Shown here one piece after another: positions 29,673-40,461 of a stretch of DNA of 64,000 bases. Source of the stretch: Rhizopus arrhizus. Taxonomy: Eukaryota; Mucoromycota; Mucoromycetes; Mucorales; Rhizopodaceae. A program made the translations under genes and the position numbers. Below the pieces are notes generated by a model. That model did not search any database. It was not told the origin of the DNA and was given only the letters and a program-made list of their open reading frames with translations. Positions within the stretch are counted from its first letter, which is position 1; every line of letters begins with the position of its first letter. Where the stretch lies: positions 248,001-312,000 of the forward strand of contig JAKZZE010000012.1 of NCBI GenBank assembly GCA_024220505.1, written 5' to 3'.

Positions 29673-32504
29673 TTACATATAAATTCTTCTTGGCAGAGCG
29701 AGAGTAAGAAGATGGTTATCAACATATGGACATATAGCAACAGGGTTGAAAATCCTGTAAATTGGAAGTATATTGCTGCTTGTAACTGGATCAAATTGAT
29801 TCTTCCACACTTGGATGCCAGTACCATCAAAGGTGGGAAAATGTTGGGTCGCATGGCTGTACCAATTGACGAATGCAAAATAATGAGTGGTATTGTTGAA
29901 GGAATGTGAAAAAAAATATAATATTTGACCAATTCGTAGTTGGTTATTTACAACGGCTTGAATGTATGATGATGATGAATGACTGTCTGATTGTTGGTAA
30001 CGTTGTCCAAGCAAGTTAATTTTCTTAAATGATTGTATCATTGTACTAATTGTATTCATAATAGGTGTTTCATAGGTATCCATATAATAATTTTGTAAGA
30101 CTTCATAGTGTTCAGGGCATAAGATTTGTTGTTTGTTGTTGGTTTTTGAAGGAAGGGATTTTGGTGGCAGAGGCTCACTACCAGTAATTGTCAGGTTAAA
30201 TAGACTTGGTCCGTCTATGAACTGAGCGTAATCAAATGGCGTTAGACCACTCTCGTCATTCGTAACTTCGCCTATTTCCCTTATAAAGTTGAGTAGTAGG
30301 AGCATGTCTTCGTTGTTGGTATTAATAAGTGTTGATAATGAATGTATAAGATCTTGTGTATGTATTGTTTGTGTAAGCATAGTGACATAAGTAGTTTCGA
30401 AGCCTGTCTTGTAATTGATATTTATCTTTTTGACATCACCATTCAAGCGTTCAAAACCATAGAGCCAAAAGGCATAAGAGGGACCAAAGTCCAAAAAGCA
30501 TTCTTTCAAATGCATGTGCATATGCATATTTGGTGTTATACTTGTTTTTCCATAAAGTTGAGCACAAGTCTTGCCAAAGGTCTTAAATAATGAATGTGCT
30601 GTGTGTATTTCTTCAATTGTGATCAAAGGACCAGTCACCAATCTTACTGCTTCTACATATCGTATCCAATTGATGAAATGTTCACCGATTAGTCTTTGTT
30701 TTAACAGAAAAGGCGAAAGCACAACACACCACGTTCTCCATTCATCGGATTTCATATTGCTAAAAGTACTTTCAATCTTGCCTTTTTTTCGTTTTTGTTT
30801 TTTTTTTTTTTATACAAAAAATTAGTGTTCAGACTTATCACAGAATTAATTCTTTTATATTTGTTGCATACCTTTGGAGATTCTGCAGTACTGTGATGGA
30901 ATAGCAATTGAAGCTGATTCATCAGCCATGGCTTTGAAATCAGCCGTAGAAAGAAGCCCGTGATCTACCCAAACTTCAACCATTCGTTTTGGCGTACCTA
31001 GAAATAAATTGTGCATAGGATCAACTGTTGTTAACCTTACAACATCAAAGTATTCTAGTCGGTGAAGTTCACTCCATTTACTTCCTGTGTCCGTCTGCAG
31101 GGTTCTTTGTTGTGTAATGTGAGTGGCATTGAGCCAAGCATATGCTTCTTGGCGCTGCTGGGTATTGTTTCGCAGAATCCAATGCTCATCGTCAAAGTCT
31201 GAAAAATCTGGCTTCGTTGAATTTGCACCAGTACTGATTCGCGAAAACACAGTGGAACACTTGTTGCAGGCTTTGTGCGCGGATTGACCCATGAATCCAG
31301 CTACCTTACGAGCTGCTGGTATATCACAGTTAACGGACATCAAAGCAACACGTACCATCTCACCGTTTCTGTTCTGGTACGTTGGCATCATCATACCTCC
31401 GTACAAGGTATTCAGCTCTGCAATCATTGGTCGCAAGAAATTTTGGAGCTGGTCATCCGTGGGCTCGCCAGGCCCAGGAATCATACCAACCAGGATGATG
31501 TTGGAAACCTTCATCCTGGAACCCCTTGGAAGGTTGTTGATAGTGAGATATACACCACCGCAAGAGTAATGCATACCATCACTAGGTTGAAACCAATCAA
31601 CGTTCAATGACACCATTAATGATCGTCTTTTATTCACAAATGGCTCCCCAGCTGAGTCGACCATCTCATTCCAGACTCTACCATCATAAATGTCATACAA
31701 CACACCTTCCTCCACATATCGACCTCTCCACTGTTCAATTTCTGTTTCAAAGTTCGGACGGACAAAGAACTTCTTCAACGTTTCGACAATTGAGTTGTAC
31801 GGGAACTCAAGGACGGGCTTCAGGCTGCTGCCAACAAAAAGTGAATTACCACATGGGCGCTCTTGTCTGTGGGGGTTGTTTGCAAACCTGACAAAAGGGC
31901 ATAGTCGGGTATGCAAACTTCCCGTGTCATAAACACTTCTACAAAGAGAACAGACAAGGAAACGGGAGACACCACTACTGGCAGAGGAATAATTGACCAT
32001 GGCACGAGCAGTGGAGATCTTTGTAGGAATCTCCATGCCATGGCCAAGGGCACGAACAAAGAAAGAAAGAAAGGCCAACAGTTCTTCACCGGCTTCAACA
32101 GAAAGGTGCTTTGCTTGAAAAAGCACAAGGTAAAGGACCAGGAGATACTCCAATTGTTGGTCGTTGGTCATTTCTTCTTCCATGTCGACATCCATGTCAG
32201 CATCAAGGTCGAATTCTAAATTTGTTTAATAAAAAAAAAGGGTGTGTTTATGAATATACCTTCAAACGTGCTTCTTTCGGTAGAACTGGAGGGTTGCTCG
32301 AAGATATTTTCTAATCTTCTTTGTCTCAAAACTATTTTAATTGCACTTTAGTCTTTCTGCATTTCTTTAAAAAAAAGTACCTTCTCCAACTTTGTCAATA
32401 CGCTTATGAGTATTAGCGGTTTTCTTGGCAATCATTCTGAATCCTTCAGGACATTTGCTGCATTTGGTGCATTGGCATTTAACTTTGTTGTTAGTGGCGT
32501 TCAT
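29673..32504 (-). CDS. Tnp2/Transposase_21-like (CACTA-related) transposase, four exons
   Basis: The proposed exons are 32504-32381, 32310-32260, 32215-30872 and 30781-29673. Phases agree and all introns are GT...AG (70, 44 and 90 bp), giving 875 aa. The first exon encodes a Cys cluster, CQCTKCSKC (residues 10-18), as in fungal Tnp2 proteins. The core has SLNVDWFQPSDG (Asp 265), the family signature NLPRGSRMK...GMIPGPGEPTD, VDPMHNLFLGTP (Asp 457), SDEWRTW, and NMHMHMHLKECFLDFGPSYAFWLYGFERLNG (Glu near 617), written here only as landmarks. These three acidic residues are the likely catalytic triad (inferred). It would cut and paste the outer element. No inactivating lesion is visible. Confidence 0.87.
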
Positions 32505-33281
32505 TTCAAAAAAAAAAAATAATATTCAGGATTTAGTAGAGGAATAAGATAGAAAAAAATGCGTGATCAAAAAAAACTAAAGCAAATATACTAAATTTGG
32601 ATGTCGTTTCCTAAACAGTAACAGTTTTACGTGTACTAAAGAAATGTTTTTTTTTCCTTGTTTTGTTTCAGAGAACATATTTAACATTGAGGATACAAAA
32701 GATATAAAAGAAAACTCAACAATGGTTAAAATGTAAGTTTGTAACAACAAAAATAATACCAGGTCTAACGTCGTTTTTCTTTTTTTTTTTTCTTTTTATA
32801 TTAAGGATTTCTAATGGGACACAAATGGATGACGAACATGAACCTCATGAGTAAAGTTATTCTTTCCAACAGATAAAACTATAAGAATATCAAACTTATA
32901 TTACTGCTTGTTGCTGCAAAGTGTTTTTTGATAAAGAAAGTTGGCAATGTTAACATCTCTAATGGCTAATGGCAAATTACACCCATGTGTAAACATAAAG
33001 TAAGTAATGAACTAATATAAGCTTAAAAACATATATTCTTTTTATTGTATGTCATGAAAAATAATAAAGCAATCTATTTACTTGAAAAACAAAAAAATTG
33101 TGCTTGTATCTATTGATTATAATTGCCTTGTAACAAGATGTTAACAAAGCTTCTTTTTTTTTTTATTCTTTTTAGAATATACTCGTATTCTTGTTATAAT
33201 GTACAAGCATTTGTATTTTTATAAAACATGTTTACTGTTAGGTTATTGTTTTCATTTGAATAAGTAACATTTTATTGCTAT

Positions 33282-33320
<39 letters not shown>

Positions 33321-33783
33321 ATTCTTCAGCTTCTTTTTTTTTTTTTCCCAAACGCAACTATTTTGTTACGTTCTGTTACACGCTTCAAATGAACTAAGCT
33401 AAAGATCACAGACTGCCTTCCTAATATGTATTCTTTTGATCAAAATAATCACAATGTGTTTTTGTTTTCCGCATTTTGCCCTCAAAAATAAAAAAAAGAA
33501 AATATCGGTCTTTCAACGATAGAGGAGAACAGGCTTTCCAAAAAGAGACTATTTGAAAAAAAAAAGACACTTTTTTAAAACATGAATAACTCTATGAATA
33601 CTTACACCACAAAAAAAATAATAAAATTATTAAATTTCTTTATTTTTTTCGCACCTAAATCTTTTTTCAAAATTCAAAAAGGTGCAATACAGAGCATTTT
33701 AATTTTTTTCGTTTAATCAAAGTTATTTAAATCGTTGAAATTTTGATGTTAGAAATGACTGCCAATGACTGATAACGCTGAAA
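32505..33783. other. AT-rich right-hand non-coding part of outer transposon
   Basis: This stretch contains T-runs (32780-32791, 33287-33313, 33338-33347) and no long ORF. It includes the likely promoter of the transposase, just upstream of 32504 on the minus strand. At 32700-32853 there are good splice-like signals (tttcag ... gtaagt ... attaag) around two short open segments, which might be exons of a very small gene. No start codon in phase could be assigned. Confidence 0.6.
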
Positions 33784-33805
33784 ATCACCAACTATTTGCA
33801 GTGAT
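33784..33805 (+). repeat. Inner fragment of the outer transposon right TIR
   Basis: CCAACTATTTGCAGTGAT matches the reverse complement of 26472-26490 with one or two differences. It is separated from the terminal part (42480-42539) by the Merlin insertion. Confidence 0.75.
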
Positions 33806-33921
33806 CCCCATTTTTAGGTATTTAGCTGTAATAACCCGTAAAATATAATTGTATTATGCATGTTATTGTCCAGATTGGTTAGGGCGTCAGTTTTCTAAGC
33901 AAGAGGTCACTAGTTCGACCC
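33806..33921 (+). repeat. Left TIR of Merlin-type element
   Basis: Matches the reverse complement of the right TIR with about six differences over roughly 110 bp. The innermost two thirds is tRNA-like. Confidence 0.85.
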
Positions 33922-33932
33922 TTACATATACC
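33864..33932 (+). other. tRNA-like sequence with Pol III box A/B in left TIR
   Basis: TTGTCCAGATTGGTTAGGGC resembles the D-arm/box A part of tRNAs (compare TAGCTCAGATTGGTTAGAGC). TAGTTCGACCC, about 35 bp later, resembles box B (GGTTCGANTCC). A T7 run follows at 33933-33939, as expected for a Pol III terminator. The anticodon stem, T stem and acceptor do not pair well, so it is not a functional tRNA. Its presence in both TIRs means it belongs to the transposon. Confidence 0.6.
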
Positions 33933-34067
33933 TTTTTTTGAAATTTTGGTAGTAATTTTTTAAGTCTGAGTTTTTTCTTTTTGTGACTTAAATTTTTTTC
34001 CATTTCGCGTTTTTCCTCTTTTTTTTTTCTTCCCTTTTTACATTTTTCAAATTAAAGTTAGTATATT

Positions 34068-35461
34068 ATGTCTTTTATCAACATTTCAACTGCAAACTAC
34101 ACCAATCCTGCTGGTATTCGTCGTCAAAGACCTGTTACTTCACCAAGCAACCCTATTATTATTGTTGATTCTGATGAAGAAGTAGAAGAAATGCGTTTAG
34201 AAACTGAACAAACTTCAGATTTGGATGAAGCATTTATTTCTATCAATAACGACGATAATGAGGAATTATTGGAAATAGAAGATTTTGAAGTTGATGAAGA
34301 GTTACATGACAGTAATATTTTGCCAGACAATTGGAGCATAGAGCAAAATGTTCCTATTATGTCCACCAGAACGTTTTTTTTAACTTTTGGAACAGAAGAA
34401 GCGTGTATGCAGTAAGTATAAAAGTATAACGAAATATTCTTTTATGCAATATTAGTAACTCTATTTTTTTTTTTATAAATTAGATTTTTTATTAATAATG
34501 GAATTTATTATGGAAGCAATACTGTTTATCGTTGCAATGGTGCTGAAGGAAGTATTATGTACTTGGAACAAACAGGAAGTATTCCACGTTGGAGATGTAA
34601 TGGCATAATAATAAATCAAGAAACCGGTGAAAAGTGCTGTAATGGACGTCAAATAGCCGTACGAAATGCTTCCTTTTTTAGTCATCGCAACTTACCAACC
34701 TATGACACACTTTCGATTCTTTACTTTTGGAGTTTAAAAATACGCCGCATGACAATTTCTACCATGGTTGGATGCTCTCCTAATACAGTACGTAAAACAT
34801 TAACAGATTGGTACCAAGTCTTACAAGAAGATTTGCAGCAAAACGACTGTAAAATTGGAGGCTATGATGTGGATGGAAATCCAATCGTGGTAGAAATTGA
34901 TGAATCAAAGTTTGGAAAACGAAAGTATCATCGTGGACACCGTGTGGAGGGTGTTTGGGTGGTTGGTGGTGTGGAAAAGACACCCGAACGAAAGTGTTTT
35001 CTAGTTGTGGTTAATAACAGAAACACGGAAACGATGGATACAATTATCCAAAATTATGTTGCAGATGGATCGATAGTACATACAGACTGTTGGCGAGCCT
35101 ACGAAAATATGGTAAACCTTGGAATGAATTTAATACATCGAACTGTCAACCATAGTGTAACATTTCGCGATGGCGATGTTCATACTAACACTATTGAGGG
35201 TAAGAATAAAATTACTATATACAAAGGTTTATAGTTCAAAATCATTCTAAAATTTCTTTAGGAACTTGGAATGGAATAAAGATGAATGTAACTCCTGCCC
35301 TCAGAACGAAGAAAATGATGCCTTGGTTGCTTATTGAGTTTATTTGGCGAAGAAAGCATCATAACGATATCTTTGGCGGTATAATAAATTGCCTTAAGAA
35401 TGTTAGCTTTGATCGCGCTCAACGTAATCCAGCCTGGCTAACAGAACTTGCTGCAGAATAA
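34068..35461 (+). CDS. ISXO2-like (Merlin/IS1595) DDE transposase, three exons
   Basis: Exons 34068-34411, 34484-35199 and 35262-35461 join in phase through GT...AG introns (72 and 62 bp) to give 419 aa. The first about 110 residues are acidic and low-complexity. Cys pairs (YRCNG, WRCNG, EKCCNG; about 132-168) form a zinc-ribbon-like N-terminal region, followed by a helix-turn-helix-like segment (ISTMVGCSPNTVRKTL). The DDE core shows VVEIDESKFGKRKYHRGH (Asp 254), VHTDCWRAY (Asp 316) and HTNTIEGTWNG (Glu 353), spaced as in ISXO2/IS1595 transposases. The C-terminus keeps FIWRRKH. The gene looks intact. The second intron cuts the catalytic NTIEG motif between codons. Confidence 0.9.
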
Positions 35462-35716
35462 TAATAATAATAGAAAATAAAAGTAAAAACGTTTGTTAAA
35501 ATGTTAATATTATTTGAAGCAAGTATTATTAATACTTTATGTAAAAAGATAGCCAAAGTGTTAAGATAATCAATTTAAAAAAAAATTGTAATGGTATTCG
35601 TTTTTGTGTGTCTACAATATAAATACAAAATAAAACGATACATAAAAGCGTTAATTTAAAAAAACGAATCACAGCTATAAAACTGCAATTGCAACTTCCT
35701 AAAAAAAAAAAAAAAA

Positions 35717-35787
35717 GGATGCACCGCACGTTTCGAACCGGTGACCTCTTGCTTAGGAAACTGACGCCCTAACCAATCTGGACAATA
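35717..35787 (-). other. tRNA-like sequence in right TIR
   Basis: The minus strand reads TGTCCAGATTGGTTAGGGCG, then TTTCCTAAGC and CCGGTTCGAAACG. Box A and box B are closer to consensus than in the left TIR, and a T16 run follows directly (A16 on the + strand, 35701-35716). It is degenerate as a tRNA because the T and acceptor stems do not close. Confidence 0.6.
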
Positions 35788-35800
35788 ACATGCATAATAC
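35717..35800 (-). repeat. Inner part of the Merlin right TIR
   Basis: Continues across the Ty3 insertion into 42435-42479. ATAC at 35797-35800 is the duplicated target. Confidence 0.85.
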
Positions 35801-36301
35801 TGAGAAATGGTATAGTAGGTGGAGTGCGCCTTTGCGTAGATGCTGCCGACGTCATCAAAAAGCTGAGTAGAAGAGGTGTGCTTAAAGGTGTGCTGAATTG
35901 AGAAGAGAATTTTCAACTTTTTTTAATCTTAATTTTTATTCTTAAACTTTATTTTTCATAAAACAAAACCTTAATTCCATTTTTGGGTTATTGTAACAAA
36001 CAAATACTTATTGTCTCGATCCTTTGTGTTCACGTTCAATTAAATTTATATATAATCTTTATTGTATATTTTAACTGAACAATCCCTAAATACTACGTTT
36101 ATTCTATTACGACTCGTGAAGAATCTGTTGACTTAATCTGAAGGAAGAGATTATTTTTGACGAATATACTACAATAATATACTCAGAAGGAATTGGTGGA
36201 ATTATTGCTATATTCAAATCAATCACTACGTGTAGCAGTAGAGCAACAAATATATATATCGAAACCAGTAATATTATAACACCCAAGTACCAATTGTCTC
36301 A
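35801..36301 (+). repeat. 5' LTR
   Basis: 501 bp, TGAGAAATGG...TTGTCTCA. A TATA-like TTTATATATAAT lies near 36046 and may drive element transcription. Confidence 0.95.
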
Positions 36302-36304
36302 GTT

Positions 36305-36320
36305 TGGTGGAGAAGCTGGG
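36305..36320 (+). promoter_or_regulatory. Primer-binding site
   Basis: TGGTGGAGAAGCTGGG starts 3 nt after the LTR. Its complement has the layout of a tRNA 3' end (T-stem CCCAG, acceptor CTTCTCC, discriminator A, CCA). The tRNA species was not identified. Confidence 0.7.
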
Positions 36321-36492
36321 CGTGCACATAAATAAATCATTCAATTCGTACTATAAAAAAAAAAAAATTTTTTTTTTGAAGAAAAACTTTTTGGAAGGCC
36401 GATAAAGTTGAAGAGCGTCAAAGAGAAGGAATCGTATAAAAAAAAAAATCAAGAGAATATCAAGGGGCATCCATCCGTTTAAAAAAAAAGAT

Positions 36493-37362
36493 ATGGTTAA
36501 AGAAATTACAAGCGAAAACGGTGATATGTTCAATAACTTCACCACAATCAAGTCCTTTATGGCTAGACCTGAGCCATTCTACGGTGTGAAAGGAGAAAAC
36601 CCTGGTTCTTGGCTGCGGTCAATTGATAGGATAAGGAAGGGGACAAAGGCCAGTGATCTGGATATTTTGCTGATTGTGGGAACCTTATTAAAAGGAAATG
36701 CGGGAATCTGGTGGGATTCCATCGAAGACTATGTTACAACTTGGGGTGAATTCAAGACCAAGTTCTTGGGAAATTATATAAATGAAGAAACGAAAATGCA
36801 GTGGAGGAAGGAGCTAAAGAACAAAAAACAATGCGAAAATGAGTCAATTGACGAATTGGTGACGTATCAGTTAGATATGTTTCAAAGACTTGGCTGGGCA
36901 GATGAAGGCGATAAAATTGAAGTTTTTATCTCTGCTTTGAAAGAAGAATACGCCTACGAGGTGGAAAGAGCTCGTCCTTTGACTTGGGAAGCGGCTGTAA
37001 AAGATGCCAAACAATTAGAATCCCTGAGTTTAAAGTATAATGGTATTAAAAATAAAAAAGAAAATATTGTACACACTAAGGATTTTGGAAGTGAATCAAT
37101 GAGCAGTATTCCTGTTAATCAAAGCAGTAATGCTAGTCAGGATGCTGTCTCTTCACTGTCATCTGAAGTGAAAAGTCTAACCCAACAGCTGAATGCATTG
37201 AAGATTTATGCCACTCCAAATCGAAATATGAACGGGCAAGCAAATTTTACTTGTTATAGTTGTGGCCAAGTTGGTCATAAGTCGTTTCACTGCCCCAATC
37301 GTGGTATAGAAAATAATAATAATGTATCGAGTTTGGGAAAAGACTCGAGACAGCAGTACTAG
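36493..37362 (+). CDS. gag: Gag capsid protein with CCHC knuckle
   Basis: 289 aa. Residues about 20-180 match the Ty3/gypsy capsid layout (PFYGVKGENPGSWLRSI, GIWWDSIEDY, FLGNYINEETK, EVFISAL). Near the C-terminus is a zinc knuckle, CYSCGQVGHKSFHC (C-x2-C-x4-H-x4-C), which binds element RNA. It ends in TAG. Another 17 sense codons follow before TAA, in a frame different from Pol, so Pol is not a simple read-through of this stop. A 190-bp leader precedes the gene. Confidence 0.92.
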   Translation: MVKEITSENGDMFNNFTTIKSFMARPEPFYGVKGENPGSWLRSIDRIRKGTKASDLDILLIVGTLLKGNAGIWWDSIEDYVTTWGEFKTKFLGNYINEETKMQWRKELKNKKQCENESIDELVTYQLDMFQRLGWADEGDKIEVFISALKEEYAYEVERARPLTWEAAVKDAKQLESLSLKYNGIKNKKENIVHTKDFGSESMSSIPVNQSSNASQDAVSSLSSEVKSLTQQLNALKIYATPNRNMNGQANFTCYSCGQVGHKSFHCPNRGIENNNNVSSLGKDSRQQY

Positions 37363-37426
37363 AGGAGTCTGCTGTCGAAGAGAATAATCAAAGCTCCTCT
37401 ACAGGTAAAATTATAAAAAAGAAAAT

Positions 37427-40204
37427 ATGAATTATGCGAAGAAACAAGAAAACCATGGAAGAAAAATAAATGTTGTGCAAGGGGTGCAAGTCTGGAATAA
37501 CAGAGGCGCGGTAAGAACTCGTTCTGAGTTGTCCTCTGATAAGGGTAAGCAGACAGTAACCCAAAAGCGACAAAGAAAAGAACAACAACCTGTACCTATA
37601 CAACAGCCAGTGCAGGATTACCAACAGATTCTGATGCAGCAACGACAACAACAACCAAACCAACAATACATGCAGCAATTACGTCAAAATGCGTCAAACC
37701 CTACCCCGCAACAACTGCATAACTCAATGGTTGAACCAATAATTGTTGATCCGCCTGTTCAAAAAAATATAAAAGCGAAAAAGAAAAGAGCACCCGCTCG
37801 AAGATTGGAAGTGGACGTACCCAGTGTTGACATTTGGGAAATTTTAAAAGGAAAAAATGCTGACGTCAGTTGTGCTCAACTGTTAGCGATGAACAAAGTT
37901 GTAGCCAAAGATCTCATTGATGGGATAAGGGGGATGCATGGTCGAAAGCAGAACGTGCGCCAAGTCAACATGGCAAGACCTGCCCCAGATGTACTAACTC
38001 TAGACTCTTATGATTATAGTGATGATGAAATGGAAGATGGTGCTTTTGAAGAAGATGAAGATGGTGACGATGAAGATGACGCTCAAGTGTCAGATTGTTC
38101 TTTTGGTGATGAAGTTTCATCTTGTATTGCCAATACTGGTTCGAATGTAGAAGAAAGTGAATTCGATGGTGATAGTGGTGATGATGCAGACACCGAATTT
38201 GAATACTCCTATGACTATAGGGAAATGAGTAAAAGTGAGCCGCTCACTGTTAAGGTGATCATACATGACAAGGAGTTGTCAGCAATAGTCGACACTGGTG
38301 CTGCTATTTCTGTGATGAGTGAAGCCTTGGTGAAAAAGTTGGATCTGAAAACCAACGATGATACTGTATCCATACAATTATTGGACGGTACGAACAGTAA
38401 GCCTGGTGGTGTGGTGCCGAATGTTCCGGTTCGTATAGGTGGTAAATTACGAACAGAGCATTTTGCTATACAAAAAGGAAGAAAAGATGAGCTACTTATC
38501 TTGGGTATGACATGGTTGAAAAATTATGGGATCATACCTGATCCTGAAAGTGGTACGGTGACAGTGCCCTATGGTAGGAGGGTTGACTACAAAGGTGCGG
38601 TGGTGAGGGAGGCAGGACAGGTGGTCTTGACTACCCAACGTGGTACTGATGATGTGGTGGAAGGTCAACGAGACAGGTGGGTCTCTCGACCTGTGTACAG
38701 TTTGAATCTGGCAGAAGGGGCGCACAGTGCGCCAGAACCAATGGCTGTCAGTAATTGTTATGATGGTGAAAGTTCACTTTCTGGGTCTGAGGACGAGGGT
38801 GAGAAATGGGAGATATGTGATATGACTGGTACACCGAAAGAAGTAGAAGAAATAGTTCTGAGGAACAAAAACTGCTTTGTGGAGGTGTCTGGGTTGGGTC
38901 GTGTAGTTGGTGTCGAACACCATATCCGCTTGAAGACTGATGAACCAATTCGTTGCAAGCCATATCGACTGACCTGGGAAGAAGAGAAGGTTCTGAAAGA
39001 AGAGTTGGAAAAATTGCTAGATCAAGGGTTAATTGAGAAATCGGATGGTCTATACGCTTCACCTATTTTGTTTGTACAGAAGAAGGATGGAAGCAAAAGG
39101 TTGTGCATAGATTACAGAAAGGTCAATGCTATAACGGTCAAGGATGCGTATCCACTACCTTTTATTGATGAATTACTGGATGCGGTAGGTGGTGCCAAAG
39201 TATTCAGTACGTTGGATGCTGCTAGTGGGTATTGGCAAGTGACAATGGCTAAAGACTCTGTGGACAAGACTGGATTTGTTACCAAATTTGGTACTTTCAA
39301 GTGGAAGGTCTTACCTTTTGGTCTCACAACGGCTCCTAGTACTTATCAACGTATGATGGTGAACATTTTGGGTGAATTGATCGGTGACTGTGCTTATGTA
39401 TTCATTGATGATATTATCATTTTCTCTGAGACGGTGGAACAACATGTGCTTGATCTGCAAAGAGTGTTTGACAAGTGTGAAGCTGCTGGTCTAAAATTGA
39501 AAGGTGCTAAGTGTCGTTTTGGTGTATCAGGTGTGGAGTACTTGGGTCATCAAATCACTAAAGATGGATTGTTACCAACGGATAAGAATGTAAAAAAAAT
39601 TATGGATATGCCTGCTCCTACTACAAGTGATGAAGTTCGTTCGTTCTTGGGTCTAGTCGGATATTATAGGAGATTCATAGCTAATTTTGCTGATACTGCT
39701 CATCCGTTGACATCGTTGATCAAGAAAGGTGTTGTATTTGATTGGAACCAAGATTGTGAAGCTGCTTTCGACTCTTTGAAGAATAGTCTAGTAACGCCGC
39801 CTTTGTTGGATTACCCTGATCGTGATCAAGTGCAAATTTTGACTACGGATGCCAGTGGTAAAGGTTTGGGTGCTATTCTATCACAATCGCCTGATGGTAC
39901 TGGTGAAAATGAAAAGATAATCGGTTATGCGTCAAGAACTGTACGAGGTCCAGAGGTGAGATACCCACCAACGCATTTAGAAGCACTGGGTGTTATATGG
40001 GCAGTACAACATTTCCGACATTATCTGGCTGGGAGACGTTTCGTATTGTATACTGATCATTCTGCTTTGCAATATATATTCAATAATCCGAAGCCTGCTC
40101 CTAAACTAGCAAGATGGGCTGCTGCCATGATGGAATATGATTTTGATACCAGGTATAGAAGGGGTGAGGAGAATCCTGCTGACGCTTTATCGCGTTTGGT
40201 ATGA
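37427..40204 (+). CDS. pol: Pol part 1: protease, reverse transcriptase, RNase H
   Basis: 925 aa in a different frame from gag, with an in-frame stop at 37406-37408, so it begins at or after the ATG at 37427. The N-terminal 250 residues are Gln-rich, then strongly acidic. The aspartic protease has IVDTGAAIS (about 287) and LLILGMTWL. The RT has LCIDYRKVNAIT, FSTLDAASGYWQV, LPFGLTTAPSTYQR and VFIDDIIIF (active-site IDD near 660). The RNase H has TTDASGKGLG (near 806), HLEALGVIW, YTDHSAL and ENPADALSRL. It stops right at the usual RNase H end, while integrase lies in a second ORF after an A-rich spacer. Confidence 0.93.
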   Translation: MNYAKKQENHGRKINVVQGVQVWNNRGAVRTRSELSSDKGKQTVTQKRQRKEQQPVPIQQPVQDYQQILMQQRQQQPNQQYMQQLRQNASNPTPQQLHNSMVEPIIVDPPVQKNIKAKKKRAPARRLEVDVPSVDIWEILKGKNADVSCAQLLAMNKVVAKDLIDGIRGMHGRKQNVRQVNMARPAPDVLTLDSYDYSDDEMEDGAFEEDEDGDDEDDAQVSDCSFGDEVSSCIANTGSNVEESEFDGDSGDDADTEFEYSYDYREMSKSEPLTVKVIIHDKELSAIVDTGAAISVMSEALVKKLDLKTNDDTVSIQLLDGTNSKPGGVVPNVPVRIGGKLRTEHFAIQKGRKDELLILGMTWLKNYGIIPDPESGTVTVPYGRRVDYKGAVVREAGQVVLTTQRGTDDVVEGQRDRWVSRPVYSLNLAEGAHSAPEPMAVSNCYDGESSLSGSEDEGEKWEICDMTGTPKEVEEIVLRNKNCFVEVSGLGRVVGVEHHIRLKTDEPIRCKPYRLTWEEEKVLKEELEKLLDQGLIEKSDGLYASPILFVQKKDGSKRLCIDYRKVNAITVKDAYPLPFIDELLDAVGGAKVFSTLDAASGYWQVTMAKDSVDKTGFVTKFGTFKWKVLPFGLTTAPSTYQRMMVNILGELIGDCAYVFIDDIIIFSETVEQHVLDLQRVFDKCEAAGLKLKGAKCRFGVSGVEYLGHQITKDGLLPTDKNVKKIMDMPAPTTSDEVRSFLGLVGYYRRFIANFADTAHPLTSLIKKGVVFDWNQDCEAAFDSLKNSLVTPPLLDYPDRDQVQILTTDASGKGLGAILSQSPDGTGENEKIIGYASRTVRGPEVRYPPTHLEALGVIWAVQHFRHYLAGRRFVLYTDHSALQYIFNNPKPAPKLARWAAAMMEYDFDTRYRRGEENPADALSRLV

Positions 40205-40461
40205 TTTCAAAAAAAAAAAAATATATATAGAATCACAGGAGGTTGGGTGGGTAGTGACAATATAAAAAAAAAAAAAAAAAAAAAAAAAGAGAATAAAAAG
40301 ATAAAACAAAAAAAAAAAAAAAGAGGAATAAGAGAATAAACCAAAAAAAAAAAAGAATAAAAGAATAAAACAAAAAAAAAAAAATGATGATAGTGAGACA
40401 AAAAGAAAAAAAAAAATTTATTATTGAACAAATTATCTGAGGGTGGGAGGTCGGCATGTAA
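40205..40461 (+). other. A-rich spacer, possible intron between RNase H and integrase
   Basis: Several A-runs (up to about 25) with repeated ATAAAAGAATAAAAC-like blocks. A donor GTATGA at 40199 follows the last RNase H codon in phase 0, and an AG at 40487-40488 would continue the integrase frame, removing 290 bp. This would fuse both ORFs into one Pol. It is plausible but unproven. Confidence 0.4.

Noticed and set aside
33864..33932. Functional tRNA gene
   Set aside because: Box A and B are present, but the anticodon, T and acceptor stems do not pair, and the same sequence is part of both TIRs.
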